From: Corticium candelabrum
Taxonomy: Eukaryota; Porifera; Homoscleromorpha; Homosclerophorida; Plakinidae
Reading direction: 5' to 3'
Assembly: GCF_963422355.1 (NCBI RefSeq)
Contig: NC_085100.1
Location: 2,440,210 to 2,504,209 of the forward strand
DNA length: 64,000 nucleotides
The notes beneath the pieces were generated by a model. It was not told the origin of the DNA. It did no database searches and saw only the letters and a list, made by a program, of their open reading frames with translations. Numbering within the stretch: the first letter of the stretch is position 1; each line of letters begins with the position of its first letter. The position numbers were made by a program, and so were the translations under genes. Positions 27,513 to 60,168 of this stretch are shown piece by piece.

Positions 27513-27638
27513 TCTTGAAGTGATAATCCGGGACACTAACCGTAAAACATTAGCCTCGAACTTCCAGACCATAGAGCGCGCAATCGTCTCAGTCCTTGCA
27601 CGTGAGACAGTTGAAAGTGCGTGTGTGAGTAGAGACAA
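27513..27638. promoter_or_regulatory. short shared region between divergent TADA3 and DENND3-like starts
   Basis: Only 126 bp separate the proposed TADA3 ATG (27512, minus) from the DENND3-like ATG (27639, plus). Both 5' UTRs and any core promoters must overlap here or lie inside the other gene. No TATA box is seen. If the real TADA3 start is further upstream, the transcripts would overlap. Confidence 0.5.
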
Positions 27639-49148
<21,510 letters not shown>

Positions 49149-49361
49149 GAGTGCATCCGCAGTTGCATGTTATCGAGTTATTATTTCATTGCAACCTTTT
49201 GTCGTTGAGCGGCTGCTGCTGCTGGTTTGATATTAACTTTTCTTGTTAAAATAATCACTGCAGACTTACTTACAAGTACAATAAAATCATTAATAAATAG
49301 AGCGACAGGTTTTGTCTGAATGGTAGAAATGTAGTCTTTAATCTCTCCGCTGACTTCGCGA

Positions 49362-51013
49362 TTACTGCGTAGTGTGAAAGTTCCAATGTCGTATTGTCTG
49401 ATCGTGTGATACACTGATTATGCGTGAGCCATCAAGATGAATGCCGCTGACGACGTCCGTGTGACCCCGAAAAGTCTGACGACAGCATACTCTGAAAACA
49501 GTCAATAAATTGAGCATGCATAACCGTTGTCAACGTCTAATTAAACAGTAATAAATAAAAAATAAAATAGATTAATTATTAATAAATAAATAATAATAAT
49601 AAATAAATATATAATAGTAATATTGCATATTTCTGCTGTAACTGAGGGACTGGTTGTTGCTGCTCAAGATCAAGCTCTTCGGACTTGGTATTATGAGTGC
49701 AACATTGTTTGTCTGTCCGTCTGTCTGTCTATCTGCCTGTTGGTCTGACTGTTTGTCTGTCGGTTTGTCTGTCGGTTTGTCTGTCTGCCTATCGGTTTGT
49801 CTGTCTGCCTATCTGTTTGTCTGTTTGTCTATTAACCTGCAAGTTTGGCGGGGGCCCAGTCTGGCAACATCCATATCAGAGTCCACCACACCATGTATCC
49901 CATTGGTTTTCAAGCACTTCAGCTTTTGCGGCCCTATGGCTGAAGAATGCTTAACTAAGATCTCCAAGAAGTCGAAAGATGAGCATGGAAGGAACAAGGA
50001 AGCAGACTTTGGAGATAGACGGAGGAAGCAACTGTCTGTAGTTGTACAGTCTTGCAACTCTTATTTTTAAGAAGTTGTCAAAGCTGTCCAAGTGCAACTT
50101 CGATGACTTTACATATGATAGAGACATTCAACATTTTGTCCATTGACTGTTATTGTTTTGCATAAAATTAGCGCTTGTTATTGGTAGAGTAAGCGTTCAA
50201 ATAAAACAATCTGTTTGTCTGTCTGTTTGTCTGTCTATCTGTTTGTCTGTCTACCTGTCTGTCTGTCTGCCTGTTTGTCTGTCTGTCTGCCTCTACACCA
50301 CAATGTCAGTCCCACTTGCTGCTTGTGCAGTGCAGACCTGGAGACAATCGACCACATCATGGCAGAATGCAGTGCCTTGGAACCAATACTACACTGATCG
50401 ACAATCAGGTGGCCTCTAATGTCCATCATCCATTGAGATATTTGTTGTCAGTTTGGGGCTTCCATAAAGGTTCCAGTGGAGAGCAGATGGTATTGGCATC
50501 ATCCTCATAGGCTTGTGGAAACGGACGATGTCACTATGGTATGGGATATCATACAGCCATCCTGCAACCATACTACTAACAAGATCAGTGCCAATCATCC
50601 TGACATCAGCTGTCCTGCCAATGGCAACATCACCAGGAAACAGGCTGAGAAGTTGCAATTTACAGCGACTTGCATGTGGAGGCAAGCCGCATGTGGCATT
50701 GCACACTGGTTGTTCCAGTGGTGTAGGGAGCGTTGGCCATAGTGTACGCAGGCAGTGATTGCACGGTGGTTGGACATCATTCCAAGGCATCACATTCAGC
50801 AGCATTACAGAAAACAGTGCTTCTTGGACCCAGTCGGATCCTACGTATTAAAAGTCATGTCTTCTGTCTAGACAACCACGATAAGCACCTCTGAGGGAGG
50901 GTTTGCTTCCGGTGTTTACAAGAGACCTTACGAACCAGACTGATCTGGTTGAGCATGACACATAATAGTGCATGTGGTGTCACAGTGGGTAAGCCGACTG
51001 AACTGGAACAGAC

Positions 51014-51081
<68 letters not shown>

Positions 51082-51497
51082 TACTGTATCACAGCTTACT
51101 TGTTAATATCCCAGTATTTCACCATCATGTCTTTACCACCACTCGCGATGGTTCCTTGCCACTTCCCACAACCACCTGTTTCAATACATAATCGAACTGT
51201 TTCCACCCTAAGATACACCACTAACGTATACTAATTTTTCCTTAACTCAAAACATTTCATGTTCACCTCTTCTTGTGATCCGTAAACGTATGTAGACGTT
51301 GTCCCTTCTTCGCGTCCCACAGGGACACTACATTACCAGAACAGCTTGCTAAGAAACCCTACAACGGCAGACTAGTATAGAAACTAATCCGATCAAATCC
51401 ATCGCGACCAGATCTAGATTGTGAGCATCCACACTACATACCCTTGAAATGTTATCCCTGACCTACTGCCTATTATGTGACACGTGAATTAGAAATG

Positions 51498-51556
<59 letters not shown>

Positions 51557-52082
51557 TGTGAGCTTGGTTGCATTGTAGTTTGTATTGTAGTTTGCTTTGT
51601 AGTTTGCTTGTGCTTTTTACAGTTCTGAAAATGTAAACAATAGACTAATGTATTGAGAGATGCATCCTTCTAATACAATAGTTTAGTGTATTGTGAGATG
51701 CATCCCTTCAATACAGTAGTCTAGTGTATTGTGAGATGCATCCCTCCAATACAATAGTCTAGTGTATTGTGAGATGCATCCCTCCAATACAATAGTCTAG
51801 TGTATTGTGAGATGTATCCCTCCAATACAATAGTCTAGTGTATTGTGAGATGCATCCTTCCAATACAATAGACTAATGTATTGAGAGATGAATCTTCCAA
51901 TACAATAGTCTAGTGTATTGTGAGATGCATCCCTCCAATACAATAGTCTAGTGTATAGAGAAATGCATCTCACATTATATATATTTTCAGAACTGTCATC
52001 AAAAGCACAAGGAAAATTATAAGCAAACTATGACACAAACTAAAATGCAAACTACAACGCAACCAAGCACACACACACACAC

Positions 52083-52173
<91 letters not shown>

Positions 52174-52965
52174 GAACATAAATTTAGGAAAAGTCAAAAC
52201 CAAATTAGCGTTTGGCAAGGTTAGCTGGCGCACTGGTACCAGGCTCCTTCTTGCCAACAATTGTCAATGCCCGATTATTGATCATGTCCAAATTTAGTCG
52301 TTGCAGTGTGACCAAATGTCAACAAATGATGTGACAACTGTGCTTTGAGAGATGCATCCCTCCAATACAATAGTCTAGTGAGATGCATTTCACTCATGCA
52401 TTTGTAATGGACCTTTGAGTAGTTTATGGACATAACAGAAAACGTCGAGCTGGCCTTCAATACTCGCACACAGTAACCTTTCTTGATGTCCCACATACGA
52501 ATCGTCTGTGAGAAGAGAAACGAGTTACTCACAAGGACGAGTCATGACCCAGCCGGCACTTGCTTTGTCTCCTGACCCACTGAAAGCCTGACTTGCATCT
52601 TCATTAATATCAACACAAAACACAGGACCACCGTGGTCGGTCAACATCCACACGCAGCTACAACTTCGTAAGTCCCAGATGCACACCTGTGTGTACGTGT
52701 ATACAAACAGAGTTGACATACGATAGAGCCACGTAATGCAAGGGAGAAAATTTTTACAGCTTTGTCTTGGGATCCAGACACGAGAATATTCTTCTTAACG
52801 GCAACAGACCACACAGGACCACCGTGTCCCATCACCGTACTACATGAATAATCAATACAATAAGAATTACTACAAGTGCCATTTTCGTTCTGATATAAAT
52901 CTCACCGTTCGCATGTTGACGTTCGAAGATTCCATATCTTGATATAAAATGCAGCAGCTGATGAG

Positions 52966-53006
<41 letters not shown>

Positions 53007-55977
53007 TGTGTATTGGAAAGGACAACGACGTACCTTGATCGTGTGATCGTGAGACGCACTCACAAGCAAAGTCTGATTGAGGAATGCAACAGACCAAACA
53101 CCACGCTAACCAAGACATCCTCTCACATCAATACAAGACAAAGCACACCCCAAAGTACTCTCACCAAATGACCGACTAGAGTCGACACATGCTTACCACT
53201 TGTCACATCCCAAACCCTAAATAAGTAACACTAAAGTCAATGACTAACATGCACATCAATCGTAAGCTAACTTGATCGTCTTGTCTAAGCTACCCGTCAC
53301 CAGCCGCAATCCATCCACCTTGCAGCAAAGGATCCTGCCAACAAGAATCAAGACAAATCAATCACAATAAAGTACGGCTAGTATGCATACACATATGGAG
53401 ATAATAACTGCATACCCGTCTGTGTGACCCATCACTTTCTTGACTCTGCATTTGCCTTTCCTGCAGTTGGCTTGTGTGATAGCATTGCATCTGAAGAGCT
53501 CCTTCCAGCTATTGAATTTACCAATAGGAACGCCTAAATAATCGAGACGTACGAATAACACATATATCGTTCTCACAAAACAAAGCACACTGCGACATAC
53601 TTAGAATAATCTCTCGACACTTCTGCTGCCATACGTCCTCATTAGAGCCCAATGGGTACCACTTGCGACTGACCTGTATGCAACATGATTTGCAGTCGTG
53701 TCTACGTTTTCGACTGTCAAGCTGTTGTCTTACTTTCTGTACGGCTACAAGATCTTTCGGAGGAAGGAAGCACATCACTTTGACGGCAATGTCTTCGGGA
53801 AGTTGTGAGACCAAGTCGTGACGTTGTGTTACCTAGAACGAGTCCGGATTACGTTCAGTACACAACAAAGTCCAGATAGTCGGTTCGTACTGCTATGATT
53901 CCTGACAAATAGTAGAGTTGGTGTTCGTCGAGAAGCAGTAGGATCTCTCGCAGTGCGATTAGCCGTTCGTTGTCTGTAGGACAGCAACACGTTCTCATAG
54001 AATTCCTATCATGTATAGCGTAAGATGCAGACCTGTCCACCTTGAGGTAAACCATTGAATCGTTTGTCGAATAACAGAAAACTCGGCGGTAACCGAAGTT
54101 ACCTGTACAAGGAAAGAACTCACTTAGAACACAAAACGTACACTAGCCGGTGAACTGTTAACACATAAATAATTGATTAGTTATCAAGTCCTGACAAGTA
54201 CTGTACTTGTCATTTCTCCATACGCTACTGCTCCTAATGTTTTCGTGACTAATTCTCTTCAAGACCCTAAAAATTACCGGAATAGTGGCTGCGGTACATC
54301 TATTTTCAACAAGGTTACAAAACTGTGGCCTCTACACGAGGGCGGCCTCTTTTTAAGTCTCTACACGTTGGTACTTGAACGTCACATTTCTTTCTGTTGA
54401 CATAATTGGACACTCGGGAAGGTGCCAACTGCGGTAGGTTTAGCTGTAAATGTCACAACTATTATGTTATGATTGATAGACGAGTGCGCATAATAGGATG
54501 AGATTGACGTGGAAGCATCAAAAGCATGTAATAATATACGGGTGTAGCCAGTAACTTTGCACACTAGGTGGCCTCAATTCATGGGAGGTCTTTATTTTCA
54601 ATAAGTCTCTTCAGCTTCGGCTTCTAAACGAGAGTGGCTTCTATTCGCGGGAGGCCACTATTCGAAGAAATACGATAGTGTAGAATTCTTTACAAATGCC
54701 AATTCTTTTTGAAGTCTTGATATGCAATATTAGCCATTTTTCAATTTTTTGTTTATTTATTCTTTCAAACTGATTCAATTCCTTAAACATTTCTAGTTGA
54801 CATCTAGAGCTGCACACTTCCATCTAGCGACCATTCTCGACGATGCTCCATGCGCACACACGTAAAACCAAAAGCCTGGACAACCGACAATTTCGAGACC
54901 AAAATATTATTTTTTTCTGGTTTCCTATTATTTTTCAAAGGCAAAATTTTCAAATAGATTATTACTTGAAAACATTAGAAGCAGTAGGGTATTCAGAATT
55001 AGTCTGAGTACAGTCATCATGCATTCCAGCAGTGATTCTTTGACCGCTCAACATACAAAATCACGACAAATATAATGATTCAAAAATGTGTACATAAAAG
55101 ACGTGTTGGCCACTGTCAACATTGTGATAGTAATACGTTAATGTAGCCTCATGGACTTCTACAAGAAATTACAGTGTCTGTCCGTCTGTCCAGCTAACAT
55201 CAAGGCATCAAGGCTGTCTGTCTGTCTGTCTGTCCAGCAACCATCAAGGCTCTGTCTGTCTGTCTGCCTGTCTCAGTCTGTGACATTCACATGCACTGTT
55301 ACACATCAATAGAGAAAAGTTTGCTTGTAATCTAAGTCTAACATTACTACTTCATTAAATCTACTTATTGTTACGCTCGATACTTGATTATCACATCAAT
55401 TCATAATCAGAGGATATCGTGTTTGCTAGGACTCCCTACCCGTAGCACTGATCAATACTATTACGTAGAGAAAAGCACATTACATTGAAATCTGGAGAAA
55501 ACATGTGCCGCCTCACTGGACTTGCTGAATGACGACGATAAGGAGGAGCCGACTGAACATTTCTTCTTGGAGAAAATCCATCGACAGACAAACAAGACAT
55601 CCTGGGACGTTCAACCAATAGTGATGACGCTGCTCGACGTTCAGTATGAGTAACATTCTTAAAACCAACAGCACTACAAACACATAGACGCAGTTAGTAT
55701 AACAACATAAACAGCATTCTGTGTTATGCACCTTTGAGCTTGAGAAGGAGACAATTGCTTATCCTCGGGTGACTGACAAAAAGCTGATGGGCTTGGAGAT
55801 CGATGTCGTAGAGTCAATTGCCTTACATCTTCCTATAAAAATTCGAATATTGGACCAATGCAGATGGAGGAACCAATGCCTTGAGCGATGTGGTATACTC
55901 CAACTTACCACAGAGGTAAATACCATGCTTTGAGGTCTATACAACAGCCGATGCTAAACACAAAAATTGTTACACCA

Positions 55978-56026
<49 letters not shown>

Positions 56027-56653
56027 TTCAACTGATCGAGTCTCTCAACCTCTGGACGAAGAGAGTTCTGCAATCTGCTTCGAACTTTTCGAGTCGCTGG
56101 GGTCGAGACCGGCAAGAACTCTCTCTCAGGATGCCTCCTCTGTGCACTATACAGGAAGTCCCGGTGATATGTGGGTTCTAGCACCTGACGCAGTTAGAAT
56201 CATACGTTAATCAACAAGTAAAACACACTGACAAGATGAGTCAACATTGACTTAATTTGAAAGTAATTACAGTTGATAGAAATCTCATTTCCTTGTTTTG
56301 GCAGTGACGAACAAGCAGTTCAAGAGCCCTACAAACCTGACAAAAAAATAGAAGCATCACACACAGCCATTCATGTCAGACCCACATGGTATTCTCTAGG
56401 CTCTCGGATTACCTCCGTAGCAACACATATAAACACAAAGCTAGACACGGAATGTCAGAACTACACACTACGCGTGTAAAACGGGCGTTTGAAGTCTATG
56501 AAATGTGAAGCTCCGCCTTACTTGCAGGGAATGCATCTCTTGCCACCACTGGAGAACGAAGTCGAGTTGCCTCTCGAACGTCAAACGCTGGCGACCGACC
56601 ATGACGCTTGATAACTCGTCTAATTCCGTTTCTTGAACAAGCGCCATCGCCAT
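49362..56653 (-). CDS. F-box and WD40-repeat protein
   Basis: F-box/WD40 proteins are substrate receptors of SCF (SKP1-CUL1) ubiquitin ligases. The gene starts MAMALVQETELDEL (56653-56522, Kozak-like context), then low-complexity Arg/Ser exons at 56139-56033, about 55833-55733 and about 55675-55485, then 54102-54054 and about 53975-53893. The F-box spans 53832-53734 and 53673-53601 (LPEDIAVKVMCFLPPKDLVA, then VSRKWYPLGSNEDVWQQKC) across a 60-bp intron. WD40 exons follow: 53533-53416, 53334-53272 (RLVTGSLDKTIK), 53216-53165 (VWDVTSGKHVSTLVGH), 53105-53034 (LLVSASHDHTIK), 52937-52906, 52839-52758 (ILVSGSQDKA), 52686-52549 (VCIWDLRSCSCVWMLTDH), 52505 onward (TIRMWDIKKG), about 51358-51265, about 51190-51090 (TIASGGKDMMVKYWDIN) and about 49495-49362 (IISVSHDQTIRHWN, stop). 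The FBXW subfamily is not resolved. Joins in the N-terminal third are tentative. Confidence 0.8.
49711..49842. repeat. (GTCT)n tract, degenerate
   Basis: Mixed GTCT/GTTT/GCCT units that border the 5' side of a retroelement fragment. Confidence 0.92.
49843..50203 (+). mobile_element. 3' fragment of the YLDD retroelement family
   Basis: Contains CKFGGGPVWQH then, after an internal deletion, the 3' end of the same family as 38455-41108 (ALWLKNA, RRKQLSVVVQSCNS). The last bases, TAGAGTAAGCGTTCAAATAA followed by AACAAT, match the other copy's end, and (CTGT)n begins immediately after at about 50210. The (GTCT)n tract at 49711-49842 lies on its 5' side. Inside an intron of the F-box/WD40 gene, antisense. 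Confidence 0.8.
50212..50292. repeat. (CTGT)n tract between two retroelement fragments
   Basis: Begins directly after the 3' end of the fragment at 49843-50203 and runs up to the 5' edge of the next one at 50293. Confidence 0.92.
50293..50965 (+). mobile_element. second copy of the CRMC/HIVAGC retroelement family, degenerate
   Basis: Frames carry CCLCSADLETIDHIMAEC (50310-50370), SRWYWHHPHRLVETDDVTMV (about 50478-50540) and a deleted endonuclease-like block (DISCPANGNI). Its 3' part is the same as the tandem 3' UTR unit of the copy at 34560-35600 (for example GTTTGCTTCCGGTG and CCAGACTGATCTGGTTGAGC). Several frameshifts and deletions show it is dead. A (CA)n tract follows at 51016-51080. Confidence 0.75.
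51500..52172. mobile_element. fold-back structure: (GT)n - arm - 38-bp minisatellite - arm - (CA)n
   Basis: GT units (51500-51553) lead into a left arm (about 51562-51640, with GCTTGGTTGC and CAGTTCTGAAAA). Then come about nine copies of a 38-bp unit (51640-51970; TAGTCTAGTGTATTGTGAGA + TGCATCCC), then a right arm (about 51985-52068) that is the reverse complement of the left (TTTTCAGAACTG ... GCAACCAAGC), then CA units (52069-52172). The whole is one large inverted repeat around a tandem array, in an intron of the F-box/WD40 gene. A stray single 38-bp unit is at 52346-52385. Confidence 0.85.
52966..53001. repeat. (GT)n microsatellite
   Basis: Short GT run in a small intron between two WD40 exons of the F-box gene, only about 30 bp from each exon edge. 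Confidence 0.93.
54110..55430. other. long intron of the F-box/WD40 gene
   Basis: About 1.3 kb with no exon I can support. Contains GTCTGTCT repeats at about 55175-55270, with CCAGCAACCATCAAGGC and a variant, CCAGCTAACATCAAGGC, repeated twice among them. Confidence 0.4.
55979..56024. repeat. (GT)n microsatellite
   Basis: GT run immediately on the 3' side (gene sense) of the F-box gene exon 56139-56033. Confidence 0.95.
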
Positions 56654-57664
<1,011 letters not shown>

Positions 57665-58058
57665 TTATGGGTTTGAGGTAGCGACTGACATTAACTTGGA
57701 AACTGATAATGGTGGTGGAAGTCCGTGATAAGTCAATAGTTGTGGTGTCATATCTTCAGTCTGGTAGAGCAAACCACCAACTCTCTTCATTGCTCTAAAT
57801 TAAAAATAAATTATCTTAATGTTCATGCATGTGCTGAGAGGCTGTACCTTGTAAATGAATCGTCACCAGCTTCTTTGCTTGGTCTAACCACCTCTGGGTC
57901 TGGATATTTGAGATTCATCTCGTGTTCTATTTCAATAATTCTGTAAGAGGAAAGTATACTAGCACATGAAGCAAAACGAAAATGTGAGATTGTACACAAA
58001 ATATTACGAAAAAGTCAATCACATGATAATGTATCAGGTACAATGATCTACTACATGT

Positions 58059-58130
<72 letters not shown>

Positions 58131-58854
58131 ACAAACACTGTAAATAGAGTATCGACTGCCCAGCCACCGTTCTTGTTCTTCGAGCTCTCTCTTCTCATTC
58201 TCAAGTGCCTTCTCCATTTCCGTCATCTTTTTACTCACTTGAACATCCTCCACAATTCTATCAGTAACTAATTTTATCTCCTGTTCATGCAATTCATCCA
58301 GTTCATTTTCAAGCATAGCCTGCATCCTAGCCATCTTTGCCTGAAAAGCCGCCAACTAAATAAATAAGAAAACCAAATAAAATATTGAGCATGGGCATGC
58401 TGTCATTGACTTTTGTCTACACACACAGTGTCACCTCTTCTTCTGAACTAAAAGAGTCAGATTGAACTTCACAGTTTCTCTCATCTGTGGTCTGTGAATA
58501 TGACAGAGAGTAAAGATGAAGGCTGTCAATGAACTGTCTTCGTATCCAGCTCCTATCCCACTCGATACCAACACTGGATGTGGGTAGAAACGGATCATAC
58601 GTATAAAACCTTGTAGAGTCCACAAGCTGCCCAATGAATTCGTCTCCTCGAAGAATTCCACTACCACAATCTCTTTCTGTCTCTGAACGCCTACGATCAG
58701 CACTGAAAGTCACGGATATCTTAGAATCATTTTTGAGATTGTCTCTAGATCTGAAATCATCAAACTCTGAATCTCTAACGTACGCGCGATCCACGGCAAA
58801 GCAAGCACGGAAAAGGAGCGCGCTATCTAATTCCGTTTCCGCTCTATGTGTCAT
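57665..58854 (-). CDS. small coiled-coil protein of unknown function
   Basis: Four exons on the minus strand. 58854-58435 (140 codons) starts MTHRAETELDSALLF and is polar, with a conserved-looking centre (RFYTYDPFLPTSSVGIEWDR). About 58355-58158 is a clear coiled coil (LENELDELHEQEIKL, MEKALENEKRELEEQERWL). About 57942-57848 reads EIEHEMNLKYPDPEVV. 57794-57665 reads AMKRVGGLLYQTEDMTPQLL and ends TSNP-stop. The first and last joins keep phase; the join from exon 2 to exon 3 does not, so a donor is mis-placed or a small exon is missing near the (CA)n at 58062-58128. I do not recognise the family. The total is about 280 residues with no signal peptide or membrane segment. It may act as a scaffold, but that is a guess from the coiled coil alone. 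Confidence 0.65.
58062..58128. repeat. (CA)n microsatellite
   Basis: CA run in the second intron of the coiled-coil gene, directly beside the exon that ends at about 58158. Confidence 0.96.
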
Positions 58855-60066
58855 CGAATCTGTTCGTCTGTGAAGCGCAAGCGAACAATGTGGTGCCCAA
58901 TGATCGGTGACGCGTCAACCGACTGGTACAAATTACTATCAATCAGACGCCACTTTCGTATTGTTCTGCTGTCACACCGTACGTTTACGTGGTAAGGTAC
59001 GTGAATTGTTCTCGTGTTTATAGATTCTGATGATTTGCCGGCTACCTAGAAACGAAACGGTTTTGTCTAGTCGTTCGAAAGGTTGTACGCTTCTTAGATT
59101 CCTACCTCAACTTGTATTTAGGATAGACAGACTCAGTGATCTGGAAGCTCTAGGTAATAACGTCTGTGCGGCAACAGTATCGTCTAAGTATGTTCTTCTC
59201 AGAACTTGTTTTCAAAGCGTAGTTCCCGGATAAACTAACCTCGCGCTTCCAGACTCGTTGAGGGTCCGGGCATTTTGCTCTACATGTAGAAACCAAAGCT
59301 TGTGTTTTCGTACACTGATATTTGTAACACAGAAAAAAATTGGGCTAGCAATACTATGACTCAGGTAATTAATTGTGTATTTGTACGACATATCAATCGG
59401 ATTTGCGTCGTAGGTCTTCGATTGGTGCAGAACTTCGGCGGTTTTCTAGCTACTAGTCTAGCTAGAAAGTCTTTCATGTTTTCAAAGAGCGGTCCAAGTG
59501 TTCTTTGTCGTTGCTACTATGAATCTACTACATGAAATACAGTCAACTTTGGACATGGAACAACTTACAACTTTCTAGGTGTTGGGTGGAACAGTGCAAT
59601 AAGAAGAATTTACGGCGTTGGAAGAAAGGTTTATGTTGGCACTATCTAGGCCGGGATGATTGTTGGTAGGGTAAAAAAGAAACTAGAATTTACATCTGTT
59701 ACGTCATCATTAGTGGAGTCTTCAAATGAGGTCTTAAGTACGTGACATCAATTTTTCAAATTTGGAAGCTATAGCTACGAAATCATTATAAAGTTATATA
59801 GAACTACGTAGTGTTACAGCAGATCCGTAGATGGATAGGAGACTAGACTTTGCTAGCAGTTCCATGTCAGAAGAAGATAGAGAACGTTCAGTTCTAAAAT
59901 TGTAGAGAGAAATTCGCTTTGTATGTATGCGTTTTGTCGAATTTACTCATGTTAATTGCCGAGCGTAGCGAGGCTTCTAATCCGGGTTGCAACAGAAAGG
60001 GGCGTGGTCCTATATGGCTATCAAGTCTTGGTATATATATATATATATATAGACTACTGTAAATGT
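58855..60066. other. intergenic region, possible unrecognised plus-strand exons
   Basis: Two plus-strand frames (59030-59233 and 59302-59535) could be exons of a small gene diverging from the coiled-coil gene: RIDRLSDLEALG at about 59121-59156 is followed by a good GTAATA donor. There is no known motif, so I do not call a gene. A (TA)n run lies at 60033-60050. Confidence 0.3.
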
Positions 60067-60112
60067 TAGTCTCGCGTAGCTAGATCCTTTTCGCCGCGTC
60101 ATACTTTCTGGC
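60067..60112 (+). repeat. solo terminus of the fold-back element family
   Basis: AGTCTCGCGTAGCTAGATCC followed by TTTTCGCCGCGTCAT matches the end of the fold-back element at 12247-12993 with few changes. No matching second arm is seen nearby, so this is a fragment. It lies 57 bp upstream of the LRR gene start codon. Confidence 0.7.
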
Positions 60113-60168
60113 GAGATCTACATGTATGATAAAATGTGGTTATTATTATTGGCATCTTGCAGCTTTAA

